Below the pieces are notes generated by a model that worked only from the letters and a program-made list of their open reading frames with translations, was not told where the DNA came from and searched no databases. A stretch of DNA of 64,000 bases from NCBI GenBank assembly GCA_017546025.1, contig JAFYYS010000014.1, forward strand, positions 99,532 to 163,531, written 5' to 3'. This stretch comes from Lachnospiraceae bacterium. GTDB taxonomy: Bacteria > Bacillota > Clostridia > Lachnospirales > Lachnospiraceae. Below, one piece after another: positions 22,239 to 30,924 of this stretch; the stretch's first letter is position 1, and each line of letters begins with the position of its first letter. A program made the position numbers and the translations under genes.

Positions 22239-24713
22239 TCAGGATTGTACCCACAAAAGTACTTTCCGCAGTCCTTTTACATTTTTACGAAGTGCTTTTA
22301 CATATTTACGGAACAACGTCGTAGCCCGGTTCAATTCACCTTTGCTTAGAGGCTTTCCGCCATAGCTTGCACGTTCAGCCAACGAAGCGTATTCCTTCAG
22401 TTTGGATTCGGGAAGCCCGAGCTTCAGTCCGTATTCGACCGACATATTATGGAATACGTTAATTTGTTCGTCCAGATAATAACGGTTCAAAAGCTTATTC
22501 AGCAGAACATACTGGTTGGACAAACGTTTATTATTCGGAATACAATACAGTCTGACTTTTCTGATGACCGTTCTGATTACGAGGAACAAAACAAAAAGTG
22601 CCAAGGCAATCAATACGATATACATCAGGCCGATTCCGAATCTGGCCGCCTGTGAGGTCAAAAGCTGCATCGGCGCTTCTCCGCTGTCACCGGATAATAA
22701 TCTGCCGAAATTCGACCAGAACCCCTGACCGTCGTTACTCTCCGCCTGTGCTCCGGTTGTAAGCTCAACCGGAAGCCATCCGAACCCGTCAATATAGATT
22801 TCCACCCAGGCATGTGCTTTGGAATCGTTAACCTCAACTTCGATGACATATGCTTCGTCCCCGTCATTAATCAGAAGGTTGTCGCCCTCATACCAGTTTC
22901 TGTAATCCTCTCCTTCCACGATATCCGAAGCATCAGCTGCCGTTTCAAGATCAATGCAATAGCCCTCGACATATTGCGTCGGGATTCCCATTTGTCTTAA
23001 AAGCAGCGCACCGGCTGTAGCGAAATAAACGCAATAGCCCTTCTTCTGCTTCGTCAGGAAATAGGCGACGAAATCTTTGTTTCTCGGTGTTTTACCCGGT
23101 GCAAGCGTATACTGGAAGTTCTCACGGAAATAGCGCTGAATTTGCGTTACAATCTGCATAGGAGTCCCGTGGAAGTCCTGTTCGTCACAGATCTGCTGCA
23201 ACAGTTCCTGAAGATCATCGGGAACCGCAGTGAAATTCTTGTATACATACTTTCGGTAATTCTCGTAATACTCATCCGAATAATTGGCCTGAAGTGCAAT
23301 GGTTTCTGCCAGCAACGGATAATACAGATAGTTTTGGAACGCATAGTCGGCAACAGGACTTCTGTAATCATTATACAGATGAAAGGTATCCGTAACCCGG
23401 GATTCCCTGACCAGTTCGTCATAAATCGGATAATGCGGATAGAAAATCTCACCCTGTGCACTGTAATCCACAGGCTTAATACGCATCAGTGCATAAGCCG
23501 ACAACGACTGCCCATCATCCATGCGCTTAGACAGATAAGATGTTTCTAAAGTTGCATAATGCAGCATGTCTTCAATAGAAAATGCTTCTTCTGTCAGCTC
23601 ATCAAAACTGATTTCAGTCACCTTCCAGGTATTTTTGATATATCTGTTATATACGTTTTCAGTCAGGTAAATCGAAGCTGATGAGTACGGAACATACTGT
23701 ACAACAAGATCCGTTTCGAAATCAAAGGTAACCTCACGAATCCCTCCGAGTCTGCCGTTGCCTATGCCTCCGCGTGCCTCGTAACTGTTAAAATAGGCTG
23801 TTATACCATGCATGGCAAATTCCGCCACGGCATCATCCGTACTGCGCTTCCATGCACTTGCATTGTTTCTGGCCCGATACGGGAACAGCCGAAGCAGGAA
23901 GAAAGACAGGAAGAAAACGCCTGCCAGCGTCAAAAAACCGTAAGCGAAAAGGGAAATGAACGACTTTCCTTCCGGAAATGCCTGAAAAGCAATATTCTTC
24001 TTTCTCAGTGAAAAGCCGGGGTGCTTCAGATTGATTCCCATGCGGTAACGTTTGCTGTGCTTCATGATCATGCAAAAGATACAGGGGAACAGCACAAGAA
24101 ACACATAGATATAACGGACATTATTATCACAAAGATAAATGCAGATTTCGATGAAAGGAAATGCCATAAGGAACAACACAATACCGCTCATATATTCGGA
24201 AATCACGGCATTGCTGATGCAGACCTCCAAAAACAGCATCAGCAACAGACAGCAGGTAATCGTCAGGTTTCTGTCGGAATACATTTCCTGATAGACACGC
24301 ACTCCGCCCAGATTAAGCTTCGCATCAACGGCCTCCATGACAATATTGGTGATGGCATTCATACCGCTGTTGGCCATTGTGACCAGTCCCATGGCAAGCG
24401 GCAGGAAGATGACAAAAAGCAGAATATAACCGAGGTTAAAGAACAGCTTCCGGTAATAAAACATCGATGTCAGCGCAGACAGAAGGATTGCGGCAAAGCC
24501 GATCACAACACGGCTGCAGGGCAAATCAAACGAAGTGACAAAAAGCATATTAAGGCCATAGCAAATCAGAAAGATCAAAAAGCCCTTCACAAGGCACACA
24601 ATGACCCTGTCACGCTTCGGAATCTCCCGTTCCTCCATCTCGTAAATGCGGATACCGGTTCTTTCGCGGTAATCCTGCATGACTCTTTGATTTTTCTGTT
24701 CAGCTCTTGTCAT
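22239..24713 (-). CDS. Membrane protein with transglutaminase-like domain
   Basis: 824 residues from the ATG at 24713 (GAAGAGA upstream); a TTG at 24728 is less likely. The N-terminal half has about seven membrane segments. An extracytoplasmic transglutaminase-like domain follows: Cys in KKGYCVYFATAGALLLRQMGIP and His in SKAHAWVEIYIDGFGWLPVELT. The third position of the triad, usually Asp, reads Glu (VEL), which also occurs in Firmicute relatives. One more membrane segment near 700 and a cytoplasmic tail end the protein, as in the TgpA/DUF3488 family. It is the last gene of the MoxR-DUF58-transglutaminase operon; the true substrate of such operons is unknown. Confidence 0.9.
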   Translation of the reverse strand: MTRAEQKNQRVMQDYRERTGIRIYEMEEREIPKRDRVIVCLVKGFLIFLICYGLNMLFVTSFDLPCSRVVIGFAAILLSALTSMFYYRKLFFNLGYILLFVIFLPLAMGLVTMANSGMNAITNIVMEAVDAKLNLGGVRVYQEMYSDRNLTITCCLLLMLFLEVCISNAVISEYMSGIVLFLMAFPFIEICIYLCDNNVRYIYVFLVLFPCIFCMIMKHSKRYRMGINLKHPGFSLRKKNIAFQAFPEGKSFISLFAYGFLTLAGVFFLSFFLLRLFPYRARNNASAWKRSTDDAVAEFAMHGITAYFNSYEARGGIGNGRLGGIREVTFDFETDLVVQYVPYSSASIYLTENVYNRYIKNTWKVTEISFDELTEEAFSIEDMLHYATLETSYLSKRMDDGQSLSAYALMRIKPVDYSAQGEIFYPHYPIYDELVRESRVTDTFHLYNDYRSPVADYAFQNYLYYPLLAETIALQANYSDEYYENYRKYVYKNFTAVPDDLQELLQQICDEQDFHGTPMQIVTQIQRYFRENFQYTLAPGKTPRNKDFVAYFLTKQKKGYCVYFATAGALLLRQMGIPTQYVEGYCIDLETAADASDIVEGEDYRNWYEGDNLLINDGDEAYVIEVEVNDSKAHAWVEIYIDGFGWLPVELTTGAQAESNDGQGFWSNFGRLLSGDSGEAPMQLLTSQAARFGIGLMYIVLIALALFVLFLVIRTVIRKVRLYCIPNNKRLSNQYVLLNKLLNRYYLDEQINVFHNMSVEYGLKLGLPESKLKEYASLAERASYGGKPLSKGELNRATTLFRKYVKALRKNVKGLRKVLLWVQS

Positions 24714-24741
24714 CAAAGTTCTCTTCAATCAGTATCAAAAA

Positions 24742-25812
24742 TCATTTCGTAATCTTGTAAACGCGGGCGGAATTCTTATGATTCATTACCAGGTTCCCTT
24801 CGAACTTCGGATGAAGGGAACAGGTAATCAGATAACCGGAACGGCTGATATGTAACGGCTTTACGGTTCTTTCGTTACTCTCCTCCTTCGGCTTAATATC
24901 ATAAAACAGCTGCATCAGCAGCTGAATGGTATCTTCCTCCCGCTGTACAACCATCTGAACGGTTTCTCCGTCCTCACGAACATATGCCACAGAGAACCGT
25001 AACTTCTGCTGCCGGAAGAAAGAAATCATGGTAAATGCCACGTCAAAGAAAGCATTCAGTTCACTTAAGGAACGAAAGCTCTGCTCCAGATACACCGTAA
25101 ACTGTTCACTGACAGGTTCCGAAAATTCCTTCACCATCAGGTCATCGGTCTTTGCGCTTAGTTTCCAGTGAATGGTTTGCAGTTCATCCCCCGGCTTATA
25201 ATCCCGGATTTCAAAAATCTCGGAACGGTCATCTCCTTTGCCGGATTCTTCCGTGACTTCTTCTCCGTTATCCGGAAAGCTGGTATTTTCAAGAGCGGAA
25301 TCATCCGTTTCAATCGGTGAAGGCAACACAACAACCTCTACAATCAAATCGGCTTTTCTTTTACATCCCAAAAGATTGAAGAGGCTTGATGTTCTGATCT
25401 CAAAAAGCTCTGCGCGAAAGAGACCGCAATAATCAAAAGAAAGCGTCAGCACTCTCTCCTGTTCCTGCCTCGGAAGAATCGTGAAGCTTACTTCATGTGT
25501 ATATTCGCCCTGTTCCATCGAATGATGCAGTCGAAACCTTAATATGCATTTGGTATGAGGATAATAAGACGGATTCTTTACTTTGAGAAACAGTTTCACG
25601 GTATGTCCGCGCTCCGTAAAGAAGGTGTGAAAAGAAACATCTGCCTGAAGGCGGTCCTTTGAAATTAAAAAGCCGAAAGCTGATACGGCAAGAATCAAAA
25701 GCAACGCAATTAAGAACAACAAAGTAACGGCGTGATTGTTATACAGATAGATAACCGTCAACGCCACAACAATGAATGCAAGCTTACAATATGCAAAAAT
25801 GCGTTCCTTCAT
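24742..25812 (-). CDS. DUF58 domain protein
   Basis: 356 residues. Two N-terminal membrane segments (about 8-50) are followed by a beta-rich region and the DUF58 signature EIRDYKPGDELQTIHWKLSAKTDDLMVKEF near 210-240. The C-terminal part resembles a von Willebrand A-like fold. DUF58 proteins nearly always sit between a MoxR ATPase and a transglutaminase protein, as here. MoxR probably remodels or loads the DUF58 protein; the molecular task is not known. It starts 15 bases after the MoxR stop. Confidence 0.9.
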   Translation of the reverse strand: MKERIFAYCKLAFIVVALTVIYLYNNHAVTLLFLIALLLILAVSAFGFLISKDRLQADVSFHTFFTERGHTVKLFLKVKNPSYYPHTKCILRFRLHHSMEQGEYTHEVSFTILPRQEQERVLTLSFDYCGLFRAELFEIRTSSLFNLLGCKRKADLIVEVVVLPSPIETDDSALENTSFPDNGEEVTEESGKGDDRSEIFEIRDYKPGDELQTIHWKLSAKTDDLMVKEFSEPVSEQFTVYLEQSFRSLSELNAFFDVAFTMISFFRQQKLRFSVAYVREDGETVQMVVQREEDTIQLLMQLFYDIKPKEESNERTVKPLHISRSGYLITCSLHPKFEGNLVMNHKNSARVYKITK

Positions 25813-25827
25813 GAATACTCCCGGAAA

Positions 25828-26754
25828 TTAAAAAGAGATTTTGGCAACTCTGACTTCGTTCTGCATCGTACGAAGCAGCGAAAGAACATCGATGTCCTTT
25901 GCCTTGGCCTTGGAATTCAAAACAATTCTGTGAGACAATACCGGAACCAGATTGGCAACAACATCCTCCATGCCGACATAATCCTTGCCCTGCATGTAAG
26001 CATAAGCTTTGGACATGCGAAGAAGCGCCTTCGTGCCGCGCGGGCTGATACCGAGACCGATGTATTCATTATTTCGGCTCGCTTCCGCCAGATTCACGAT
26101 AAAATCGTAAACGGCATCGTCAACATGAAGGCCTGCTACAGTCTCCTGAATGGCCGTAAAACGCTCTGTATCGATGACAGCCTGAATCTTATTGAAGGGA
26201 TTGTCAGACTTCAGAATATCAATCGAGGAATCATGGCTCGGATAACCAACCGAAAGTCGAATCATGAAACGGTCCAGCTGGGATTCCGGAAGACGCTGTG
26301 TACCGGCACTGCCGAACGGGTTCTGCGTGGCAATGACGAAGAAAGGCTTCGGAATGAAATGCGTCTTTCCGTCAACAGTAACCTTGCCTTCCTCCATGAT
26401 CTCAAGAAGGGCCGACTGCGTCTTCGGAGAGGTACGGTTAATCTCGTCCGCAAGTAACAAATTACACATGGCTGCACCGCTGTGATATTCAAACTCACGG
26501 CTTTGCGGATTAAACATCGAAAAACCGGTAATATCACTCGGCATGACATCCGGTGTAAACTGTACACGCTTATAGGTAAGCGACATGGCCTCCGAAACGG
26601 AAACAGCAAGTGTTGTCTTACCTACACCCGGAATATCCTCCAAAAGAACATGTCCGCCCGCAAGCATTGCACAAAGCACCTGCGCGATAACCTCGTCCTT
26701 ACCTTTTATATTCTTTTTAATCTCATCGATAATCTGCTGCATTAAAGAATCCAA
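25828..26754 (-). CDS. MoxR family AAA+ ATPase
   Basis: 308 residues. Walker A GVGKTTLA is near residue 45, Walker B LLLADEINRTSPKTQSALLE near 107, and sensor 1 FVIATQNPFGSAGTQRLPESQLDRF near 140; the C-terminal lid has the usual ISPRGTKALLRMSKAYAYM. The start is read as the TTG at 26754 because a perfect GGAGG lies 8-9 bases before it; the first ATG at 26742 would be 20 bases away. It heads a three-gene operon with DUF58 and transglutaminase genes. Confidence 0.92.
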   Translation of the reverse strand: MDSLMQQIIDEIKKNIKGKDEVIAQVLCAMLAGGHVLLEDIPGVGKTTLAVSVSEAMSLTYKRVQFTPDVMPSDITGFSMFNPQSREFEYHSGAAMCNLLLADEINRTSPKTQSALLEIMEEGKVTVDGKTHFIPKPFFVIATQNPFGSAGTQRLPESQLDRFMIRLSVGYPSHDSSIDILKSDNPFNKIQAVIDTERFTAIQETVAGLHVDDAVYDFIVNLAEASRNNEYIGLGISPRGTKALLRMSKAYAYMQGKDYVGMEDVVANLVPVLSHRIVLNSKAKAKDIDVLSLLRTMQNEVRVAKISF

Positions 26755-26785
26755 GGATAATACCTCCGCAAAGTTTCTTTCATTC

Positions 26786-26814
26786 AGTATACCATAAATG
26801 CGTAAGAATATCTA
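26786..26814 (-). promoter_or_regulatory. Promoter of the MoxR operon
   Basis: On the - strand: TAGATA (26814-26809), 17-base spacer ending TGG, TATACT (26791-26786). The extended -10 compensates for a weak -35. Confidence 0.65.
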
Positions 26815-26871
26815 CAGATTATGGTTACCGGAAATCAGCTTTATAATATGCGAAATGATTGATCGGAAAGA

Positions 26872-26900
26872 TTGATTTCAAATGGAAAATACGATATACT
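26872..26900 (+). promoter_or_regulatory. Promoter of the PP-loop gene
   Basis: TTGATT (26872-26877), 17-base spacer, TATACT (26895-26900). It is divergent from the MoxR promoter. Confidence 0.7.
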
Positions 26901-26970
26901 GTCACAGAAAACAGCTCAATCGAACAAAAACAGCAAATGAACAATATCCTGCTACACGGAGACAAAAACC

Positions 26971-27714
26971 TTGAAATTACAGCAATTGTACAGCTATACA
27001 AGAAAAGCGGTAGATGATTACCATATGATTGAAGACGGGGATAAGATTGCCATCGGTATCTCGGGCGGCAAAGACAGTCTCACGCTGTTATATGCCCTGG
27101 CAGGACTCAGACGCTTCTATCCGAAGAAATTCGAGCTTTGTGCAATCTCCGTGAATCTCGGCTTCGATACTGATTATGAACCGATACGGAAGCTCTGCGA
27201 GGAATTGGATGTACCGTTTACGGTAGTTGAGACAGAAATCGCAAAGATCATCTTCGAAGAAAGAAAAGAAGGCAGCCCCTGCTCTCTCTGCGCAAAGATG
27301 CGAAAGGGTGCCTTAAACGAAAAAGTAAAGGAACTCGGATGTAACAAGATTGCGTATGCACATCATAAAGACGATGTCATTGAGACGATGATGATGTCCT
27401 TGATCTATGAGGGACGATTCTATACATTCGCTCCGGTAACGGAATGGGACCGTATGGGGCTATATCTGATTCGTCCGCTCATCTATGTGAATGAATGTGA
27501 CATTGTCGGCTTTAAGAACAAATATAACCTTCCGACCTTCAAGAATCCCTGTGAAGCAGACGGGAATACTACAAGGGAATACGCGACGGATTTGATCAAA
27601 AGCATCGATCAGAAAGCTCCCGGAATACGGGAAAGACTGTTCCATGCGGTAACCGATTCCAAACCGCTTACAAAATGGATGAAGGATTCAGACTCTTCTG
27701 CTAATTCGCAGTAA
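26971..27714 (+). CDS. TtcA-like tRNA sulfurtransferase (PP-loop ATPase)
   Basis: 247 residues. The PP-loop SGGKDS near 31-36 adenylates the target base. A CxxC pair in GSPCSLCAKMRKG, with a further Cys in FKNPCEADGN, matches TtcA-type enzymes that hold an iron-sulfur cluster. HHKDDVIETMMMSL is also typical. TtcA makes 2-thiocytidine at position 32 of tRNA; family members in Clostridia may act on other bases, so the substrate is not certain. Translation starts at TTG 26971 (CGGAGAC upstream); the next in-frame Met would remove the N-terminal helix. Confidence 0.87.
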   Translation: MKLQQLYSYTRKAVDDYHMIEDGDKIAIGISGGKDSLTLLYALAGLRRFYPKKFELCAISVNLGFDTDYEPIRKLCEELDVPFTVVETEIAKIIFEERKEGSPCSLCAKMRKGALNEKVKELGCNKIAYAHHKDDVIETMMMSLIYEGRFYTFAPVTEWDRMGLYLIRPLIYVNECDIVGFKNKYNLPTFKNPCEADGNTTREYATDLIKSIDQKAPGIRERLFHAVTDSKPLTKWMKDSDSSANSQ

Positions 27715-28021
27715 CATAAATCGGAATCAAAAGATATCGTCCGGCATGAATGGAATCACTCTTCAGAGAATTGGTATTCTTAATCTCCTTCAGATAATCC
27801 GTGAAGCTGCCGCATTCCGGTACATAATATGTCTTAGCGATAGACCAGAGAGTATCGCCTTCTTTAATCTGAATGCTCTTGCAGGTTTTATCCTGATAGC
27901 CGTTACCGTAGGCCTTATGGCTTCTTGCGGCGAAAAAGACAATCGAAACTGCAATTACAGCGAGAACACAAAAGCAAAAAAGAATACGTACTGCGGGGTC
28001 TTTCGATACTCTTTGAAACAT
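27701..28021 (-). CDS. yneA: YneA-like LysM membrane protein, SOS-controlled
   Basis: 106 residues from ATG 28021, 8 bases after GGAGG; a GTG at 28030 overlaps that site. One membrane segment (about 12-31) is followed by an extracytoplasmic LysM domain (about 46-104, IKEGDTLWSIAKTYY... AGRYLLIPI). Size, topology and divergent position next to lexA match YneA of Bacillus, a division inhibitor made during the SOS response. The promoter carries two LexA-type boxes. Its 3' end overlaps the convergent PP-loop gene by 14 bases. Function is inferred from context. Confidence 0.82.
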   Translation of the reverse strand: MFQRVSKDPAVRILFCFCVLAVIAVSIVFFAARSHKAYGNGYQDKTCKSIQIKEGDTLWSIAKTYYVPECGSFTDYLKEIKNTNSLKSDSIHAGRYLLIPIYVTAN

Positions 28022-28042
28022 TGTCTGCACCTCCGAACAAGT

Positions 28043-28056
28043 CGAACATTTGTTTG
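28043..28056. promoter_or_regulatory. LexA box 1
   Basis: CGAACATTTGTTTG. It matches the Gram-positive SOS box CGAAC-N4-GTTYG with one deviating base in the centre. It lies downstream of the LysM gene's -10. Confidence 0.8.
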
Positions 28057-28066
28057 TTACAATGTC

Positions 28067-28095
28067 ATTATATCGAACATATATTCGAAAGTCAA
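28067..28095 (-). promoter_or_regulatory. Promoter of the YneA-like gene
   Basis: On the - strand: TTGACT (28095-28090), 17-base spacer, TATAAT (28072-28067). LexA box 2 fills the spacer, so bound LexA would block polymerase. Confidence 0.85.
28074..28087. promoter_or_regulatory. LexA box 2
   Basis: CGAACATATATTCG, one base from the perfect palindrome CGAACATATGTTCG. It lies between the -35 and -10 of the LysM gene. Confidence 0.88.
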
Positions 28096-28119
28096 TATAT
28101 TAGATTGATGAAAAATAAC

Positions 28120-28133
28120 CAAAAATATGTTCG
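28120..28133. promoter_or_regulatory. LexA box 3 (weaker)
   Basis: CAAAAATATGTTCG keeps one perfect half-site (GTTCG) and matches 12 of 14 positions of CGAACATATGTTCG. It lies upstream of the lexA promoter. Confidence 0.55.
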
Positions 28134-28151
28134 ATTTTTTGTGTATTTTTT

Positions 28152-28165
28152 CGAACAAATGTTTT
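28152..28165. promoter_or_regulatory. LexA box 4
   Basis: CGAACAAATGTTTT. It matches the degenerate box at 13 of 14 positions and its 3' end touches the lexA -35, as expected for autorepression. Confidence 0.8.
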
Positions 28166-28192
28166 GCATTTTCCAAAAACGGATGGTATAAT
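28164..28192 (+). promoter_or_regulatory. Extended -10 promoter of lexA
   Basis: TTGCAT (28164-28169), 17-base spacer ending TGG, TATAAT (28187-28192). The extended -10 offsets the partial -35. Confidence 0.8.
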
Positions 28193-28230
28193 AGCCTTGA
28201 AGAAGAATATCAGTATCGGAGGTAAGGATT

Positions 28231-28842
28231 ATGCCCGGTAAGATTACGAATAAACAAAAAGAGATTTTAGAGTATATCAAAGAACAGATTCTTGCGAAAG
28301 GATATCCGCCGGCTTTGCGGGATATCTGCGAAGCGGTTCATCTTCGTTCCACCTCTTCCGTTCATGCCCATCTGGAAACGCTTGAGCAGAACGGTTATAT
28401 CAGAAGGGATCCGGCCAAGCCGCGTGCCATTGAGATCATTGACGATGACTTCAATCTCACGAAGCGCGAAATCGTGAACGTTCCGATGGTCGGTACCATT
28501 ACGGCCGGGCAGCCGATTCTTGCGGTGGAATCCATCGAGAACTATTTCCCGATACCGTCCGAATATATGCCCAATGCCGAAACGTTCATGCTTCGCGTCA
28601 AGGGTGACAGCATGGTGAATGTCGGCATCTATGACGGCGACCAGATTCTTGTGGAACGTCAGAATACAGCCCGTAACGGTGAGATCGTTGTTGCACTGGT
28701 TGATGATTCCGCCACCGTAAAAACGTTTTATAAGGAGAAAGGCCATTACCGTCTCCAGCCCGAGAACGATTATATGGACCCCATCATTGTGGATCACTGT
28801 GAGATTCTCGGCAAAGTAATCGGGCTCTTCCGTCTTTTCTGA
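28231..28842 (+). CDS. lexA: SOS repressor LexA
   Basis: 203 residues. The N-terminal winged helix (1-65, LRDICEAVHLRSTSSVHAHLETLE) is followed by the S24 latent peptidase. The self-cleavage site is Ala92-Gly93 (ITAGQP), the nucleophile Ser127 (KGDSM) and the general base Lys164 (DSATVKTF). RecA filaments trigger cleavage, which releases the boxes at 28043-28165 and so induces lexA and the divergent LysM gene. The site CGGAGGT lies before the ATG. A terminator follows directly. Confidence 0.97.
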   Translation: MPGKITNKQKEILEYIKEQILAKGYPPALRDICEAVHLRSTSSVHAHLETLEQNGYIRRDPAKPRAIEIIDDDFNLTKREIVNVPMVGTITAGQPILAVESIENYFPIPSEYMPNAETFMLRVKGDSMVNVGIYDGDQILVERQNTARNGEIVVALVDDSATVKTFYKEKGHYRLQPENDYMDPIIVDHCEILGKVIGLFRLF

Positions 28843-28860
28843 AAACCTCAATGAATTACA

Positions 28861-28900
28861 AAACGCCTTCCGCGGAACCGTTCGTCCGCAGAAGGCGTTT
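28861..28900. terminator. Terminator between convergent lexA and the membrane protein gene
   Basis: Stem AAACGCCTTC / GAAGGCGTTT extended by GCGGA / TCCGC. The T tract downstream on the + strand is short (TTTCTT); the A-rich left flank could give a T tract for the - strand transcript, so it may work both ways. Confidence 0.75.
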
Positions 28901-28923
28901 CTTATTATCGCATCATATAAGGA

Positions 28924-30204
28924 TTACATATCTTCGTACATCTTGGCAAGCTCAGCAAGCTTTGCAGCCTCAGCCGGATCAACATCGTCCTTGATTTCCT
29001 TAATTCCGGTCTCAGCTTCGTCAAGCACAATCTCAGCACTATCGGAAACAGCATCTGCCGCAGCTTCAACGGCATCCGTGGCAGTTTCCGCAACGTCAGT
29101 AACAGCTTCGGCAGCATTCTCAACAACTGCCTCGGTGTTGTCTGCTACAGCATCAACAGCTGCTTCGGTCTGTTCTGCTGCAGTCTCAGCGGACTTCTCA
29201 ACAGCTTCCTCTGCGGTATACATCACTTCACCCGGATTCAAATCAATCGTCTCGGGAATGACCTGAACAGGCTCAGCAACAGGTGCGGGTGCCGGAACGG
29301 GTACAGGAGCGGGAACCGGTGCAGGCTGAACGTTCTGAACGGGCTGCTGATAAGCAAATGCAGGCTGATAAGGCTGTGCAGGTGCCGGATTCTGATTTAC
29401 GCCCGGGAAAGGCGGATTATTGGCATAGAAAGGTGCAGCACCGACAACCGGAGCCGTGTTATTGGCAACGCTCGGATTCACGATTGCATTCATTTCTCTT
29501 ACACGATGAACCGTAAACAACATAAATGCAAACAGAAATGCTACGTTTACTATATCATTGGTAGTTCCCTGGAATGACATTCCGGCATTCTTTGCGGAAT
29601 TCTCATTCAATACGAGTTTCTTAAAGAATGCATCCGCATCATCCTTATAAATCGGAACGATGTCCATCAGAACACTAAACACAAGTCTTACAAAAGCAGA
29701 AAGCAATGCCAAAACGGAAAATACGATTGCAAGCCTGGACTTTGTCATGAGCCCGATGGTCGAGACAATCAAAAACAGTGCGACCAGAATGGATGCGCCG
29801 AATGCGAACAGAATCATGGCTACTTTATAACCGTCAATCTTATCCGTCCAGACCTTCTTCATGTTGTTGTCCAGTGCAAGCCAATTGATGAAACTGAAAA
29901 CAAATGCAATTAATACAAGTATGTAATCAATCAGCAAAAACAGGCGGCTTCTGCAGAACAAGGCAAGTGCGATCAGCAGAATCAGGAATAACATAACGGT
30001 ATTATATAACGTTATGTTTTTGTAAAAGTCGTCAACTTTCCTATCCCACCAGATGTAGTTCTTAAAGAACGACACGAAGAAGTTTTCGGAATTCTTTTTC
30101 CCGTACATCAATGAAGTGACAACCATCTTATAGAGGTCTGTCAAAACAACGACAGTCAGGAACGCTGCAGCAGCATAAGAATATTTCTTACTTTTTTCCA
30201 GCAT
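28924..30204 (-). CDS. Membrane protein with Pro-rich linker and Ala/Glu helical tail
   Basis: 426 residues from ATG 30204 (CAGGAGGTG upstream). About six membrane segments fill residues 10-250. A Pro/Ala-rich linker follows (APAQPYQPAFAYQQPVQN, PVPAPVPVPAPAPVAEP, about 265-325). The last 100 residues are an Ala/Glu/Asp/Val stretch in loose 11-residue steps (EAVTDVAETATDAVEAAADA), likely a long amphipathic helix. I do not recognise a family for the membrane part. It stands downstream of rsfS by 35 bases and may be the end of the obg operon or have its own promoter. Confidence 0.75.
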   Translation of the reverse strand: MLEKSKKYSYAAAAFLTVVVLTDLYKMVVTSLMYGKKNSENFFVSFFKNYIWWDRKVDDFYKNITLYNTVMLFLILLIALALFCRSRLFLLIDYILVLIAFVFSFINWLALDNNMKKVWTDKIDGYKVAMILFAFGASILVALFLIVSTIGLMTKSRLAIVFSVLALLSAFVRLVFSVLMDIVPIYKDDADAFFKKLVLNENSAKNAGMSFQGTTNDIVNVAFLFAFMLFTVHRVREMNAIVNPSVANNTAPVVGAAPFYANNPPFPGVNQNPAPAQPYQPAFAYQQPVQNVQPAPVPAPVPVPAPAPVAEPVQVIPETIDLNPGEVMYTAEEAVEKSAETAAEQTEAAVDAVADNTEAVVENAAEAVTDVAETATDAVEAAADAVSDSAEIVLDEAETGIKEIKDDVDPAEAAKLAELAKMYEDM

Positions 30205-30238
30205 AAAACACCTCCTGTAGAATTTTGTTTATACTATT

Positions 30239-30601
30239 TTAACATAAAATATCGGAAATGGAAACAGTTTTTCCGTCTCTCCATACTCTTTCGAGATCAT
30301 AAAATACTCTGTCCTGCTTGGAAAAGACGTGAACGACGACATCGCCGTAGTCCATTAAAATCCATCCGCAGTTTTTCATGCCCTCAACTCGCTTCGGATC
30401 AATGCCGGCTTCGTGGCATTTTTCTTCGACATTGTCTACAAGTGCCTCCACCTGCGGTGCATTGGCTCCGTCACAGATGACGAAGTAATCGGCAATCGGA
30501 GAAACCTCATCGATTTCGATGATTCTCAAATCACCTGCTTTTTTCTCCTCCAGTGCCGCGCAGACAATCTTCACGATTTCTTTTGACTGTAAATCCGCCA
30601 T
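30239..30601 (-). CDS. rsfS: Ribosomal silencing factor RsfS
   Basis: 120 residues, the normal size. Family motifs are DLRIIEIDEVSPIADYFVICDG, QVEALVDNVEEKCHEAGIDPKRVEG, GWILMDYGDVVVHVF and YDLERVW. It binds L14 on the 50S subunit and blocks joining with 30S when nutrients are scarce. It follows yhbY by 23 bases in the obg cluster. Confidence 0.96.
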   Translation of the reverse strand: MADLQSKEIVKIVCAALEEKKAGDLRIIEIDEVSPIADYFVICDGANAPQVEALVDNVEEKCHEAGIDPKRVEGMKNCGWILMDYGDVVVHVFSKQDRVFYDLERVWRDGKTVSISDILC

Positions 30602-30624
30602 GATAACTCCTCTCCTGACTTAAA

Positions 30625-30915
30625 TTATTTCGGAAGCTCAATCTTCTTTTTCTTCTTGGATTCCCGATACAAAACAATCTTCTTACCGATAACCTGTACC
30701 ACCTCGGATTTCGTCCGCTCGGCAAGTACACGGGCAAGATCGTCCGGAGATTCCTGACAGTTGTTCAATACGGAAATCTTAATCAGTTCCCTTGCCTCAA
30801 GCGCTTCCGAGACGGACTCCGTGATTTCGGGAGTCAGACGACCCTTTCCGATTTGCATGATCGGCTCGGTTACCATCGCAATGCTTTTCAGATATGCACG
30901 TTGTTTGCTGTTCAT
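30625..30915 (-). CDS. yhbY: YhbY family RNA-binding protein
   Basis: 96 residues forming one CRM domain: MNSKQRAYLKSIA start, the GKGRL loop (MQIGKGRLTPEITESVSEALEARELIKI) and the Lys-rich end KKKKKIELPK. It associates with pre-50S particles in ribosome assembly. It lies between obg (9 bases) and rsfS, the usual order in clostridia. Confidence 0.94.
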   Translation of the reverse strand: MNSKQRAYLKSIAMVTEPIMQIGKGRLTPEITESVSEALEARELIKISVLNNCQESPDDLARVLAERTKSEVVQVIGKKIVLYRESKKKKKIELPK

Positions 30916-30924
30916 ATGGTCCCC

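Noticed and set aside
24021..24752. 243-residue + strand frame opposite the transglutaminase gene
   Set aside because: His/Lys/Gln-rich composition of a mirrored membrane region and no start signals.
26842..26847. Second TATAAT upstream of the PP-loop gene
   Set aside because: No -35 at a fitting distance; the promoter at 26872-26900 is better.
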